A DNA stretch of 12,131 nt from Polyangia bacterium (GTDB lineage: Bacteria > Myxococcota_A > Polyangia > Polyangiales > Polyangiaceae). Of the stretch, positions 1-5,951 are shown one piece after another. Position 1 is the first letter of the stretch. Each line of letters begins with the position of its first letter. The DNA lies in contig JAUILJ010000151.1 of NCBI GenBank assembly GCA_030433055.1, positions 1 to 12,131 of the forward strand, read 5' to 3'. Both the position numbers and the translations under genes were made by a program. Under the pieces are notes generated by a model. The model worked only from the letters and a program-made list of their open reading frames with translations, had not been told where the DNA came from and did no database searches.

Positions 1-255
1 TGCGGAGATCCAAGCGAGTGCGGCTCGGAGCCTCTATCGGCCTGCGAGCTTTGCCTGCACGACAAGTGCGCCGTCGAGCTCGTGGCCTGCGACAGCGATC
101 CTCAGTGCGCCCGCATTGGCGGCTGCATCGCGAACTGCTCCGACCAAGCCTGCTACGACGCCTGCTATCAGGACTACGCCCCGGGTCTGCCACTCTTCAA
201 CGCCTCGACGGAGTGTCTGCTCGCCGAGTGCTTCGAGCCTTGCTCCGATGTCTAG
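1..255 (+). CDS. Cys-rich secreted protein, C-terminal part (5' end outside window)
   Basis: Frame 1 is open from the first base to a TAG at 253-255 and encodes the last 84 residues of a protein. It holds 14 cysteines in a regular pattern: CELCLHDKC, then VACDSDPQC, IGGCIANC, QACYDACY, and finally ECLLAECFEPC. This spacing, with acidic residues before 'CA' and a closing C-x4-C-x3-C, is a pattern I associate with Cys-rich C-terminal domains of secreted myxobacterial proteins. The cysteines probably form disulfides outside the cytoplasm. Its stop overlaps the start of the next gene by 8 bases, which suggests an operon with the two lipoprotein genes that follow. The N-terminus and any signal peptide are not in the window, so the function cannot be named. 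The reading frame is secure because codon use and the cysteine pattern agree. Confidence 0.8.
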   Translation, partial: CGDPSECGSEPLSACELCLHDKCAVELVACDSDPQCARIGGCIANCSDQACYDACYQDYAPGLPLFNASTECLLAECFEPCSDV

Positions 256-1696
256 GATCGGTCGATCTCTCAGCGCGGTGGCGCTGGCCACCGCAGCGGG
301 CGCCCTGATCGGCTGTGGCGAGAGCGCGCCGGTGCGACCGCAGCTGCTGGTCGAACTGGACACCGACGTCCCGACGCTCGCGCAGGCACTCGCCGATCCG
401 GAGCTCAGCGACGACGCAACCCTGGACACGTTGCGCATCGACGTGATCAACGCCGACGGCACGGTGATCGACTTCCTGGACGTCGTGGCGCCGACTCCCG
501 ACGACTGGCCCATCTCGTTCGGCGCGCTGCCCCCCGAGCAGGGCTCCCGAGTGCGCTCCCGCATGCGGCTGTTCCGTGGCCGCGACGCGACGCGAGGCGA
601 GCTGAACGGCGTGCCCAGCCTCGAACCCGAGCCGCGAGTCACGATCGATCGCGTCGTCGACCTCCAGTTCCCCACCTCCGACGTAAGCAAGGTACGGGTC
701 GTGCTACGGGGCGACTGCCTCGGCGTGCGTTCGACCTTCGGCAGCACACCCACGACCTGTATCGACGCCTCGAATCCCCACGGCAGCGCAACGGACGGTA
801 TCGAGCGCCAGACGACCGGCAAGACCCTCGTAGGCACTTGGGCGGCGGCGCGCAGCGTGCCCTGTCAGGGCGACCCTCCGACTCCCGACGCCCGTTGCAT
901 CCCCGGCGGCTTCAGCGTGCTGGGAGACGCCAGCTACGTCGGGCTGGGCTCTTTCATGGATGCGGCCCCCCTCACCCCCGTGATCCTCTCGCCATTCTGG
1001 CTCGACTCCAGTGAGATCACCGTGGCCAGGTACCGCCGCTTCGCGCTGGACGCAGGCACTCCCGAGGAGCCTCCATTCACCCGCATCGACGCCGACGCTC
1101 TGCGCGGCGAGTGCGCGTTCCGCAGCGTCGACGACGGTGGGTTCGACGACTTTCCGCTCAACTGTACCTACTGGCGAACCCTGCGCGAGATCTGCCAGCA
1201 CGACGGCGGAGACCTCCCGACAGAAGCGCAGTGGGCGCACGCCGCTCGGGGTCGCGGCGAGGCTCGGTTGTATCCCTGGGGAGACCAGGACGTCGAGTGC
1301 TGTGTCGCCAGCATCTCCCGCGCCTCGCTGCCGGGAGTGCCGCTGCTGTGCGAGGCGGAGGAGGGGCTCGAGCCCGCCGGGTCTCACCCGGCGAGCGACG
1401 CGTGCAACGGGCTCGGAGATGTCTCCCGGGACGGCGTACTGGATCTGGGAGGCAGCCTGAGCGAGCTCCTGCTGGACGCCGCGCGTCCCTTCGACGACCC
1501 GTGCTGGAGCACCGAGGGGATCGCCCGCGACCCATTGTGCGCCGGGGAGGGCGGCTTGATCGCGATGCGCGGGGGCAATTTCAGCACGGGGCCGAAGCTG
1601 GCCGCGGCGGCGATCCGCAGCGACTGGAGCAAGAACACCTGGTCGAGCACCATGGGCGCGCGCTGCGCATATCCTGACGGAAAGGGCGGCGAATGA
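248..1696 (+). CDS. Lipoprotein with SUMF1/FGE-sulfatase-like domain (first paralog)
   Basis: The protein has 482 residues. I chose the ATG at 248 because it begins a lipoprotein signal peptide (basic start, hydrophobic ALATAAGAL, lipobox LIGC with Cys23). The frame is open further upstream, but that extension lies over the preceding gene and has no signal. Residues 30-180 form a probable beta-rich domain containing DDWPISFGALPPE. Residues 218-475 match the FGE-sulfatase fold (PF03781 type): IPGG at 218-221, an EITVARY segment, LPTEAQW, YPWG at 342-345, a degenerate DLGGSLSE at 399-406, RGGN at 441-444 and GARC ending at Cys473. True formylglycine-generating enzymes have two cysteines after RGG. 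Here the stretch reads STGPKLAAAA, so that activity is unlikely. A binding or structural role at the cell surface is inferred. The gene overlaps its neighbours on both sides (8 and 4 bases), consistent with one operon. Confidence 0.85.
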   Translation: MSRIGRSLSAVALATAAGALIGCGESAPVRPQLLVELDTDVPTLAQALADPELSDDATLDTLRIDVINADGTVIDFLDVVAPTPDDWPISFGALPPEQGSRVRSRMRLFRGRDATRGELNGVPSLEPEPRVTIDRVVDLQFPTSDVSKVRVVLRGDCLGVRSTFGSTPTTCIDASNPHGSATDGIERQTTGKTLVGTWAAARSVPCQGDPPTPDARCIPGGFSVLGDASYVGLGSFMDAAPLTPVILSPFWLDSSEITVARYRRFALDAGTPEEPPFTRIDADALRGECAFRSVDDGGFDDFPLNCTYWRTLREICQHDGGDLPTEAQWAHAARGRGEARLYPWGDQDVECCVASISRASLPGVPLLCEAEEGLEPAGSHPASDACNGLGDVSRDGVLDLGGSLSELLLDAARPFDDPCWSTEGIARDPLCAGEGGLIAMRGGNFSTGPKLAAAAIRSDWSKNTWSSTMGARCAYPDGKGGE

Positions 1697-3048
1697 GCAA
1701 GCGAGCGTGGTTCGCGTGCGCACTCCCCCTGCTCCTCGGGGCATGCGGAGAGAGCGAGGGCGAGGTTCGCGACCAGTGGGTGGTGTCGTTGAGCACGGAC
1801 GCTTCAGTGCCGCAGTTCGGCGATCGGCTGGTGATCGAGATCCTGGAGGCCGATGGATCGCCCGCGTGCGGCGGCTGCAGGCGCCTGCTGGGCATTCCCA
1901 ACGAGTGGCCAGCGTCGTTTGGCGTGGTACCTCCAGAGCCGGCTGGGCGCGACCTGATCGTGCGCGCCCGGCTCTACCGGACGGAATCCGCCGGAAACGA
2001 CGGCCTCCCGACGTCGAGCCGAGTGATCGACGCCGCCGGGATCTTGAAGGCGCCCCAGGGCAACACTCCGGTCCACCTGCAGCTGTCCATGACCTGCTTC
2101 GGCGTCCCGGTGCTGATTGACGAAGGCCTGAGCTGCGATCCGGGCTCGGGCGACTACGCAGCGCTCCCCGTCCTCGGGGAGGCGCCCTCGGGCGTCCCGC
2201 TGCCAGGTAGCTGGTCCGGTGCGGGAGCGTTGCCGTGCCAGGCGCCGATCCCCGAGGATATGCTGTGCGTCCCCGGTGGAACGTTCCTGATGGGCGCTCC
2301 GACGACCTCGCTGATCTCGGACGATCTCGACGCGGAGCCTCTGGTCGCTCTGTCTCCGTACGCCCTGGACAAGGACGAGATGACGGTGGGCGAGTACCTG
2401 GATGTCGCCGCGGAGTTCAACCTCTCCCTGCCTACGCTGCACTTCGCGAACCCGACGTCACCGCGCTACTATTGCACCTACGACCCCAACGACCCGGCCA
2501 GCCGCGAGCTGCCCGTCAACTGCCTGGATCGGGATCAGGCCCGCGCCGTGTGCGAGGCCCAGGGCAAGCGCCTGCCCACGGAAGCCGAGTTCGAGTTCGC
2601 CGCGGGCAACCGTACACGGGAAACGCTATATCCGTGGGGCGACGATCAGGACGTCTGCCACTACGGGGTCCTGGCGCGCAACCCGCTGGACCTCACGGAC
2701 GGCACGTACGCGCCCTACTCGGAGTGCCGCGAGACCGAGACCGGTCGGCTCGCCCCAGGTCCGGTTCGAGGTGACACCACGCTGGACCAGACCGACATCG
2801 GGCTACGAAACCTCGGCGGGAACCTATCCGAGTGGGTCGAGGACCTGTACGCCGACTACACCGAGAGCTGCTGGCAGAGCCTGGCCCTGAGCGATCCACT
2901 CTGCACCGAGAACAGCAACGGCTGGTTCGCGCGCAGGGGCGGCGCCTGGACCGGCCCACAGATCACCGCCCGCGCCGCCGAGCGCAACGCGCAGCTCAAC
3001 GATAAGGGATCGATCGGCATCGGAGTCCGCTGCGCACTCAGCCGCTAG
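1693..3048 (+). CDS. Lipoprotein with SUMF1/FGE-sulfatase-like domain (second paralog)
   Basis: The protein has 451 residues. It starts at an ATGA overlap with the previous stop and has a clear lipoprotein signal (FACALPLLLGAC, Cys18). The architecture copies the gene before it: an N-terminal domain with NEWPASFGVVPPE, then a linker with LPGSWSG and LPCQ, then an FGE-sulfatase-type domain. The second domain is closer to consensus than in the first paralog: VPGGTFLMG at 193-201, DEMTVGEYL, LPTEAEFEFAAG, YPWG at 313-316, NLGGNLSEW at 373-381, RRGGAW at 414-419 and GVRC ending at Cys447. The cysteine pair that oxidises sulfatases in true FGE is missing after RGGAW (TGPQITARA). The domain is therefore a relative with an unknown role, probably ligand binding at the outer membrane or periplasm. 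Tandem duplication of an ancestral lipoprotein gene is the simplest origin. Confidence 0.9.
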   Translation: MSKRAWFACALPLLLGACGESEGEVRDQWVVSLSTDASVPQFGDRLVIEILEADGSPACGGCRRLLGIPNEWPASFGVVPPEPAGRDLIVRARLYRTESAGNDGLPTSSRVIDAAGILKAPQGNTPVHLQLSMTCFGVPVLIDEGLSCDPGSGDYAALPVLGEAPSGVPLPGSWSGAGALPCQAPIPEDMLCVPGGTFLMGAPTTSLISDDLDAEPLVALSPYALDKDEMTVGEYLDVAAEFNLSLPTLHFANPTSPRYYCTYDPNDPASRELPVNCLDRDQARAVCEAQGKRLPTEAEFEFAAGNRTRETLYPWGDDQDVCHYGVLARNPLDLTDGTYAPYSECRETETGRLAPGPVRGDTTLDQTDIGLRNLGGNLSEWVEDLYADYTESCWQSLALSDPLCTENSNGWFARRGGAWTGPQITARAAERNAQLNDKGSIGIGVRCALSR

Positions 3049-3092
3049 GCGTTCACTCCCCCAAGCATGCACTTTTCGGGGTATCACGAGTC

Positions 3093-4106
3093 GTGCACGA
3101 TCATCCTCAGCGAGTACGCGCCTCGAGCAGCACGACGTGGGTCCGCGCCGCCCTGATCGGCAGCGTGGCTGGCTTCGGCTTGATGTGCACCGCGCACCCG
3201 CCTCCCGGTCCAGTGACGGTCCCCACGCCGGCCCCGGGCAACACGGCAGCGCCAAGCTCTGGTGCCGCAGCGGCCGGGGGGCAAACACCCGGCAAGGTCC
3301 TGTGCGGCGCCACACAGTGTGATCTGGAGACCCAGGTCTGCTGCTTCGACGACGAAGCCCAGAGCGGGCGCTGCGTCGCGAAGTCCGGCGCCGCCGAGTC
3401 GGACGGCGCGGCGTCGGCTGCTTGCGGGGGCGGCACGGTGCGCGAGTGCGATGAATCCGCTGATTGCCGAGGCGGCGCCAGCTGTTGCCGCGACTCGCAG
3501 GTGGACGAGCAGTGCACCATCAGCGGACGCTGGAGCTGCAGCGCGGGCGGCTGCGGCTCGTTCGGCGCGCTGAGCGAAGAAGTCTGCGTGACGGGTGGGA
3601 GCTGCGCGTCCGGAGCATGCGCTCAGCCGCCGGACGCACCAGCCGAGGCGGCGCCGGAAGCGGTCGCCGGACCTGCCCCCGGCTTTTGCCCCGCCAGCAA
3701 GCCAGGAATTCCGTGCGGAGATAAAGTGTGCGCCCTGGGAGAAGGCTGCTGCTGGGATCCAGCGCACAAGACCGGCAGCTGCGTCAAAGACAGCGCGAGC
3801 TGCCAGGGAGCAAGCGCCACCACCGCGGCAACCACCCGCAGCCTCTACTGGTGCCTCAGCGGAGCAGACTGCGGCGCTGGATTCGAGTGCTTCAACACCA
3901 CGGGCTCCGCCTACTATCAGGAGTACTCCTGCGGCCACTCCCCGTGTCACCCGCTGTCCGCGGTGCTTGGGCCGCGGCTCTGCAAGACCCAGGCAGAGTG
4001 CCCTCAGATGGTCTACGCGGGACAGGAAGCTGCGCCCTTCGAGCTGACCGGATGCGAAGCGCTCGAGGGACAGCTACCGGGCACCAAGAGCTGCACCTAC
4101 CACTAG
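3093..4106 (+). CDS. Cys-rich secreted protein with duplicated module
   Basis: The protein has 337 residues with a GTG start. No ATG lies in frame near the 5' end, and a GGGG at 3078-3081 is only a weak ribosome site, so the start is moderately certain. Residues 1-32 look like a signal peptide (basic n-region, then AALIGSVAGFGLMC). The pre-Cys32 sequence GLM is a poor lipobox, so lipidation is uncertain. A Pro/Ala/Gly linker follows to about residue 66. The rest has two copies of a module: CGATQCDLETQVCC...GRCV from Cys71, repeated later as CGDKVCALGEGCC...GSCV. Each is followed by a C-x4-DC motif (CDESADC and CLSGADC), and a third weak copy is CKTQAEC. The many cysteines imply an oxidising compartment, probably disulfide-stabilised. 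I do not recognise a named family. Its stop overlaps the convergent hemerythrin gene. Confidence 0.8.
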   Translation: MHDHPQRVRASSSTTWVRAALIGSVAGFGLMCTAHPPPGPVTVPTPAPGNTAAPSSGAAAAGGQTPGKVLCGATQCDLETQVCCFDDEAQSGRCVAKSGAAESDGAASAACGGGTVRECDESADCRGGASCCRDSQVDEQCTISGRWSCSAGGCGSFGALSEEVCVTGGSCASGACAQPPDAPAEAAPEAVAGPAPGFCPASKPGIPCGDKVCALGEGCCWDPAHKTGSCVKDSASCQGASATTAATTRSLYWCLSGADCGAGFECFNTTGSAYYQEYSCGHSPCHPLSAVLGPRLCKTQAECPQMVYAGQEAAPFELTGCEALEGQLPGTKSCTYH

Positions 4107-4651
4107 CTGACGCGGCGCGCGCGGTAGCGCTCGTCCAGGTCCTCGGTGCGCTTCCGACCCAGGGCTTCCTGCGCGAGCGCGAAGAACTGATGTTCTTCCT
4201 CGTCGACGTGCTCCTGAACGATCTGGAGCAGCGTTTGCGTGGTCTCCGCCCATTCTGGGTTGTCAAACGAGTAGCCAGATAGGCAGCCGACGACCACCTC
4301 CAGCTTTCGCGCCGAAGTGTCGTGTCGCTCCGCCACGCCGTAGGTGAGTCCGTGGGCCCGCAGCGAAGGGTACAGCACACTCATCTCCCCACGCTCATGC
4401 GAGACGAGTTGCTCGCGCAGCTGCGGAAAGAGCTCCGATCGGAGGCTCGGGTCCGACGTGTTGGCGAGGCGAGTGAGGACCCCGAGGAGATCTCGATGCT
4501 CCGAGATGAGTGTCCTGAAGATCCCGGTGAGCACCAGCGCGCTGGATCCAGCGCGCGGGAGTTGTCGGCTGCCATTGAACTGTTGGCTGAGCGTCGCCCG
4601 GTCCGCATGCTCGCTACGGCTACCGGTGAAGTTGGGGACTCGATGTGCCAT
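4103..4651 (-). CDS. Hemerythrin-like HHE cation-binding protein
   Basis: The protein has 182 residues. I chose the ATG at 4651 because GGAGG lies 5 bases upstream; a longer reading from 4696 would cover that site. After a polar N-terminus of about 38 residues, a four-helix bundle of the hemerythrin HHE type (PF01814) is expected from the ligand pattern: His52 in SEHRD, His85 and Glu89 in SHERGE, His110 in ERHD, and His148 and Glu152 in EHVDEE. These would hold a di-iron centre that binds oxygen, nitric oxide or peroxide, or serves iron storage or sensing. There is no signal peptide, so it is cytoplasmic. A perfect palindrome directly upstream of the ribosome site may serve control. The specific ligand and role cannot be read from sequence. 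Confidence 0.88.
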   Translation of the reverse strand: MAHRVPNFTGSRSEHADRATLSQQFNGSRQLPRAGSSALVLTGIFRTLISEHRDLLGVLTRLANTSDPSLRSELFPQLREQLVSHERGEMSVLYPSLRAHGLTYGVAERHDTSARKLEVVVGCLSGYSFDNPEWAETTQTLLQIVQEHVDEEEHQFFALAQEALGRKRTEDLDERYRARRVS

Positions 4652-4654
4652 GTT

Positions 4655-4661
4655 CTCCTCC
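4655..4661 (-). promoter_or_regulatory. Strong Shine-Dalgarno of the hemerythrin-like gene
   Basis: Read on the minus strand, GGAGGAG is followed by AAC and the ATG at 4651. This near-perfect ribosome site fixes the start codon and excludes the longer reading that begins at 4696. Confidence 0.85.
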
Positions 4662-4663
4662 AA

Positions 4664-4680
4664 TGCGCCGACTCGGCGCA
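4664..4680. promoter_or_regulatory. 17-base perfect palindrome in the hemerythrin leader
   Basis: TGCGCCGACTCGGCGCA has two perfect 8-base arms around one central base. It sits 3 bases upstream of the Shine-Dalgarno of the hemerythrin-like gene. Just beyond it on the minus strand is a rare AT-rich stretch (GACTATTTACG, about 4681-4691) that could include a -10 element; no good -35 is visible. The palindrome could be a repressor operator or an RNA hairpin in the leader. There is no T-run, so a terminator is unlikely. Confidence 0.45.
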
Positions 4681-4797
4681 CGTAAATAGTCTGCAACGGT
4701 CGTGCCCAGCTGAGCGCTGTGGAGGCAATCGATCGCGGTGTGGCGGCACGCGCACATCCGCCACTTCGACCCGCGAGCGCGGCACCGTCACACCCGC

Positions 4798-5052
4798 TCA
4801 GCGTCTCGACGGATCGACACCCAGGCCAGCGTCGAACGACCCATCTGGCTGCCCTGCATCGGGCAACACGGCTGGGGCGCGATAGGGAATGGCAGCATCC
4901 GGCTTGGTCGTGCGCACCGTGGGCGTCAGCGGTACTTCGGTTGGGCGAGCGGATGCGCTCTCGTGAGGCCCACCTACGGACGTGGGGACCTCCGGCGAAT
5001 TACACGCGGCCAGGCAGAGCGCCAGGACGCTCAACTTGGAAGCGACCTTCAT
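4798..5052 (-). CDS. Small lipoprotein
   Basis: The protein has 84 residues with a textbook lipoprotein signal: MKVASKLSVLALCLAAC, lipobox LAAC with Cys17. The mature part is about 68 residues, polar and rich in Pro, Ala, Thr and Asp, ending with LPDAGQPDGSFDAG, a low-complexity style common in myxobacterial lipoproteins. The ATG at 5052 is preceded by GAGGAG six bases away, which confirms translation. No domain is recognisable and the mature chain is probably disordered. It lies between the SUKH gene and the hemerythrin-like gene on the same strand, with gaps of 159 and 146 bases, so it may have its own promoter. The function is unknown. Confidence 0.75.
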   Translation of the reverse strand: MKVASKLSVLALCLAACNSPEVPTSVGGPHESASARPTEVPLTPTVRTTKPDAAIPYRAPAVLPDAGQPDGSFDAGLGVDPSRR

Positions 5053-5058
5053 CAGTGT

Positions 5059-5064
5059 CTCCTC
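5059..5064 (-). promoter_or_regulatory. Shine-Dalgarno of the small lipoprotein gene
   Basis: The minus strand reads GAGGAG, within GGGGAGGAGA, six bases before the ATG at 5052. It supports this short open reading frame as a real gene. Confidence 0.75.
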
Positions 5065-5114
5065 CCCGAACGTGGAGCAACGCCCGTGCCACGTGGGCCC
5101 CTTCCGTTCTGACG

Positions 5115-5133
5115 CGCGGCTCGGTCAGCCGCG
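5115..5133. promoter_or_regulatory. Inverted repeat between SUKH gene and small lipoprotein gene
   Basis: CGCGGCT and AGCCGCG form a perfect 7-base stem around CGGTC. The element lies about 80 bases downstream of the SUKH stop and about 60 bases upstream of the lipoprotein start. No T-run follows on either strand, so it is not a standard intrinsic terminator. It could be an operator, a transcript-end hairpin, or chance in GC-rich DNA. Confidence 0.25.
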
Positions 5134-5211
5134 TACCTCCCGCGGAACCGCTACCTGCACGCGCCAACACATCATCGTAGTCCGAGCCATCGTTGCCGCA
5201 CGGCGCAGTGG

Positions 5212-5835
5212 CTAGCGCCCCACCTCGGATGCTCCCGCACGGATATGGCTCCCTCCACGCCGCAGTCGCTCGAGCCAGCTCTCGAGCGACTCAGCTGCCT
5301 CGGCGAACCAGTGAAGCTTGTCGTGCTGAACCTGGTCAGGGCCGTAGGCCAGCGTGATGCCAAGCTCCGCCGCTTCTGCCGCGGGATCATCGGACTCTTC
5401 GGAGCCCTCGATTTCGATCACTCGCAGCTCGGGATGGTTCAGATCGACTCCGAAGTAGATCGCGCAGCCATAGTCAGCGATATAGAGCAGGCCGTGGGGG
5501 TGAGGATAGTCCTCGGGAGCCTCGGCGTGAGAGACCGCAAAGCCCACGGCGGAGTCTCGCGCCTCCCGTGTTGCTGCGAACCAGTCGCCAGAGTTGTCGA
5601 AGTCTTCGCGAAGGAATACCTCACGCTCGAGCCCTGTGAGCAACGGGAGGAAGATACCGGCGCCGTTGCCGATGGCGGCGTAGAACTCCCGCAGGTCTGC
5701 TGGGAGTTCGCGTCCCAAGATCGCTTCGGCAGCCGCGAAGTCTGCTTCCGCCAGATCTGGCCCCCGGCTCAGCACACCGGTTGCTAGCAAGCTCTCGACG
5801 ACAGACTTCACCGACACGCGTGGAGCATAGCCCAA
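5212..5835 (-). CDS. SMI1/KNR4 (SUKH) family protein, possible immunity protein
   Basis: The protein has up to 207 residues. The first possible start is a TTG at 5835; GTG codons at 5817 and 5811 are alternatives, and no ribosome site clearly decides between them. The chain fits the SUKH fold: an acidic helix (EADFAAAEAILG), the hallmark ELPADLREFYAAIGNGAG, then a later strand pair GLLYIADYGCAIYFGVDL that resembles the conserved aromatic/Gly core. SUKH proteins in bacteria are often immunity proteins against polymorphic or contact-dependent toxins; others have unknown housekeeping roles. It has no signal peptide and should be cytoplasmic. No toxin gene is next to it, but a T6SS VgrG cluster starts about 1.5 kb to the right. 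It is divergent from the GH18 lipoprotein gene. Family assignment is fairly sure, the immunity role is inference. Confidence 0.78.
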   Translation of the reverse strand: MGYAPRVSVKSVVESLLATGVLSRGPDLAEADFAAAEAILGRELPADLREFYAAIGNGAGIFLPLLTGLEREVFLREDFDNSGDWFAATREARDSAVGFAVSHAEAPEDYPHPHGLLYIADYGCAIYFGVDLNHPELRVIEIEGSEESDDPAAEAAELGITLAYGPDQVQHDKLHWFAEAAESLESWLERLRRGGSHIRAGASEVGR

Positions 5836-5892
5836 CCCTCAGAGGTTCCTGGCGAGTTAGTGTCCAGCAAACCGCCGGAACGCGGGTGTGGG

Positions 5893-5924
5893 CAACGAAA
5901 CAGAAGGATTTCGAACAACGAAAC
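5893..5924. promoter_or_regulatory. Direct repeat CAACGAAAC x2 upstream of GH18 gene
   Basis: CAACGAAAC occurs at 5893-5901 and again at 5916-5924, 23 bases start to start, in an unusually A-rich patch between the divergent SUKH and GH18 genes. Spacing near two helical turns would suit a dimeric regulator binding one face of the DNA. This is a candidate only; no sigma-70 promoter is clear. Confidence 0.3.
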
Positions 5925-5951
5925 GGGCGCGCTGCGCTGCACACTGAGAAG

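Noticed and set aside
116..247. Longer start for the first FGE-like lipoprotein
   Set aside because: The extra 44 residues overlap the Cys-rich gene in another frame and would bury the lipoprotein signal that begins at 248.
704..1744. 346-codon open frame on the minus strand
   Set aside because: Shadow of the first FGE-like lipoprotein gene; Arg/Ala-rich translation without motifs.
3056..3081. CCCCC ... CGGGG around GCATGC as a terminator
   Set aside because: The stem is only 4-5 bases with a long loop, and the T-run is inside the loop, not after the stem.
4322..4885. 187-codon plus-strand open frame
   Set aside because: Antisense to the hemerythrin-like gene, whose metal ligands and ribosome site are clear; the rest crosses its leader and the small lipoprotein gene.
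5245..5787. 180-codon plus-strand open frame
   Set aside because: Antisense to the SUKH gene. Its translation looks fairly natural, but the SUKH core motifs on the other strand decide the case.
5781..5951. Longer start for the GH18 lipoprotein
   Set aside because: The added residues overlap the SUKH gene start and would mask the lipoprotein signal at 5952.
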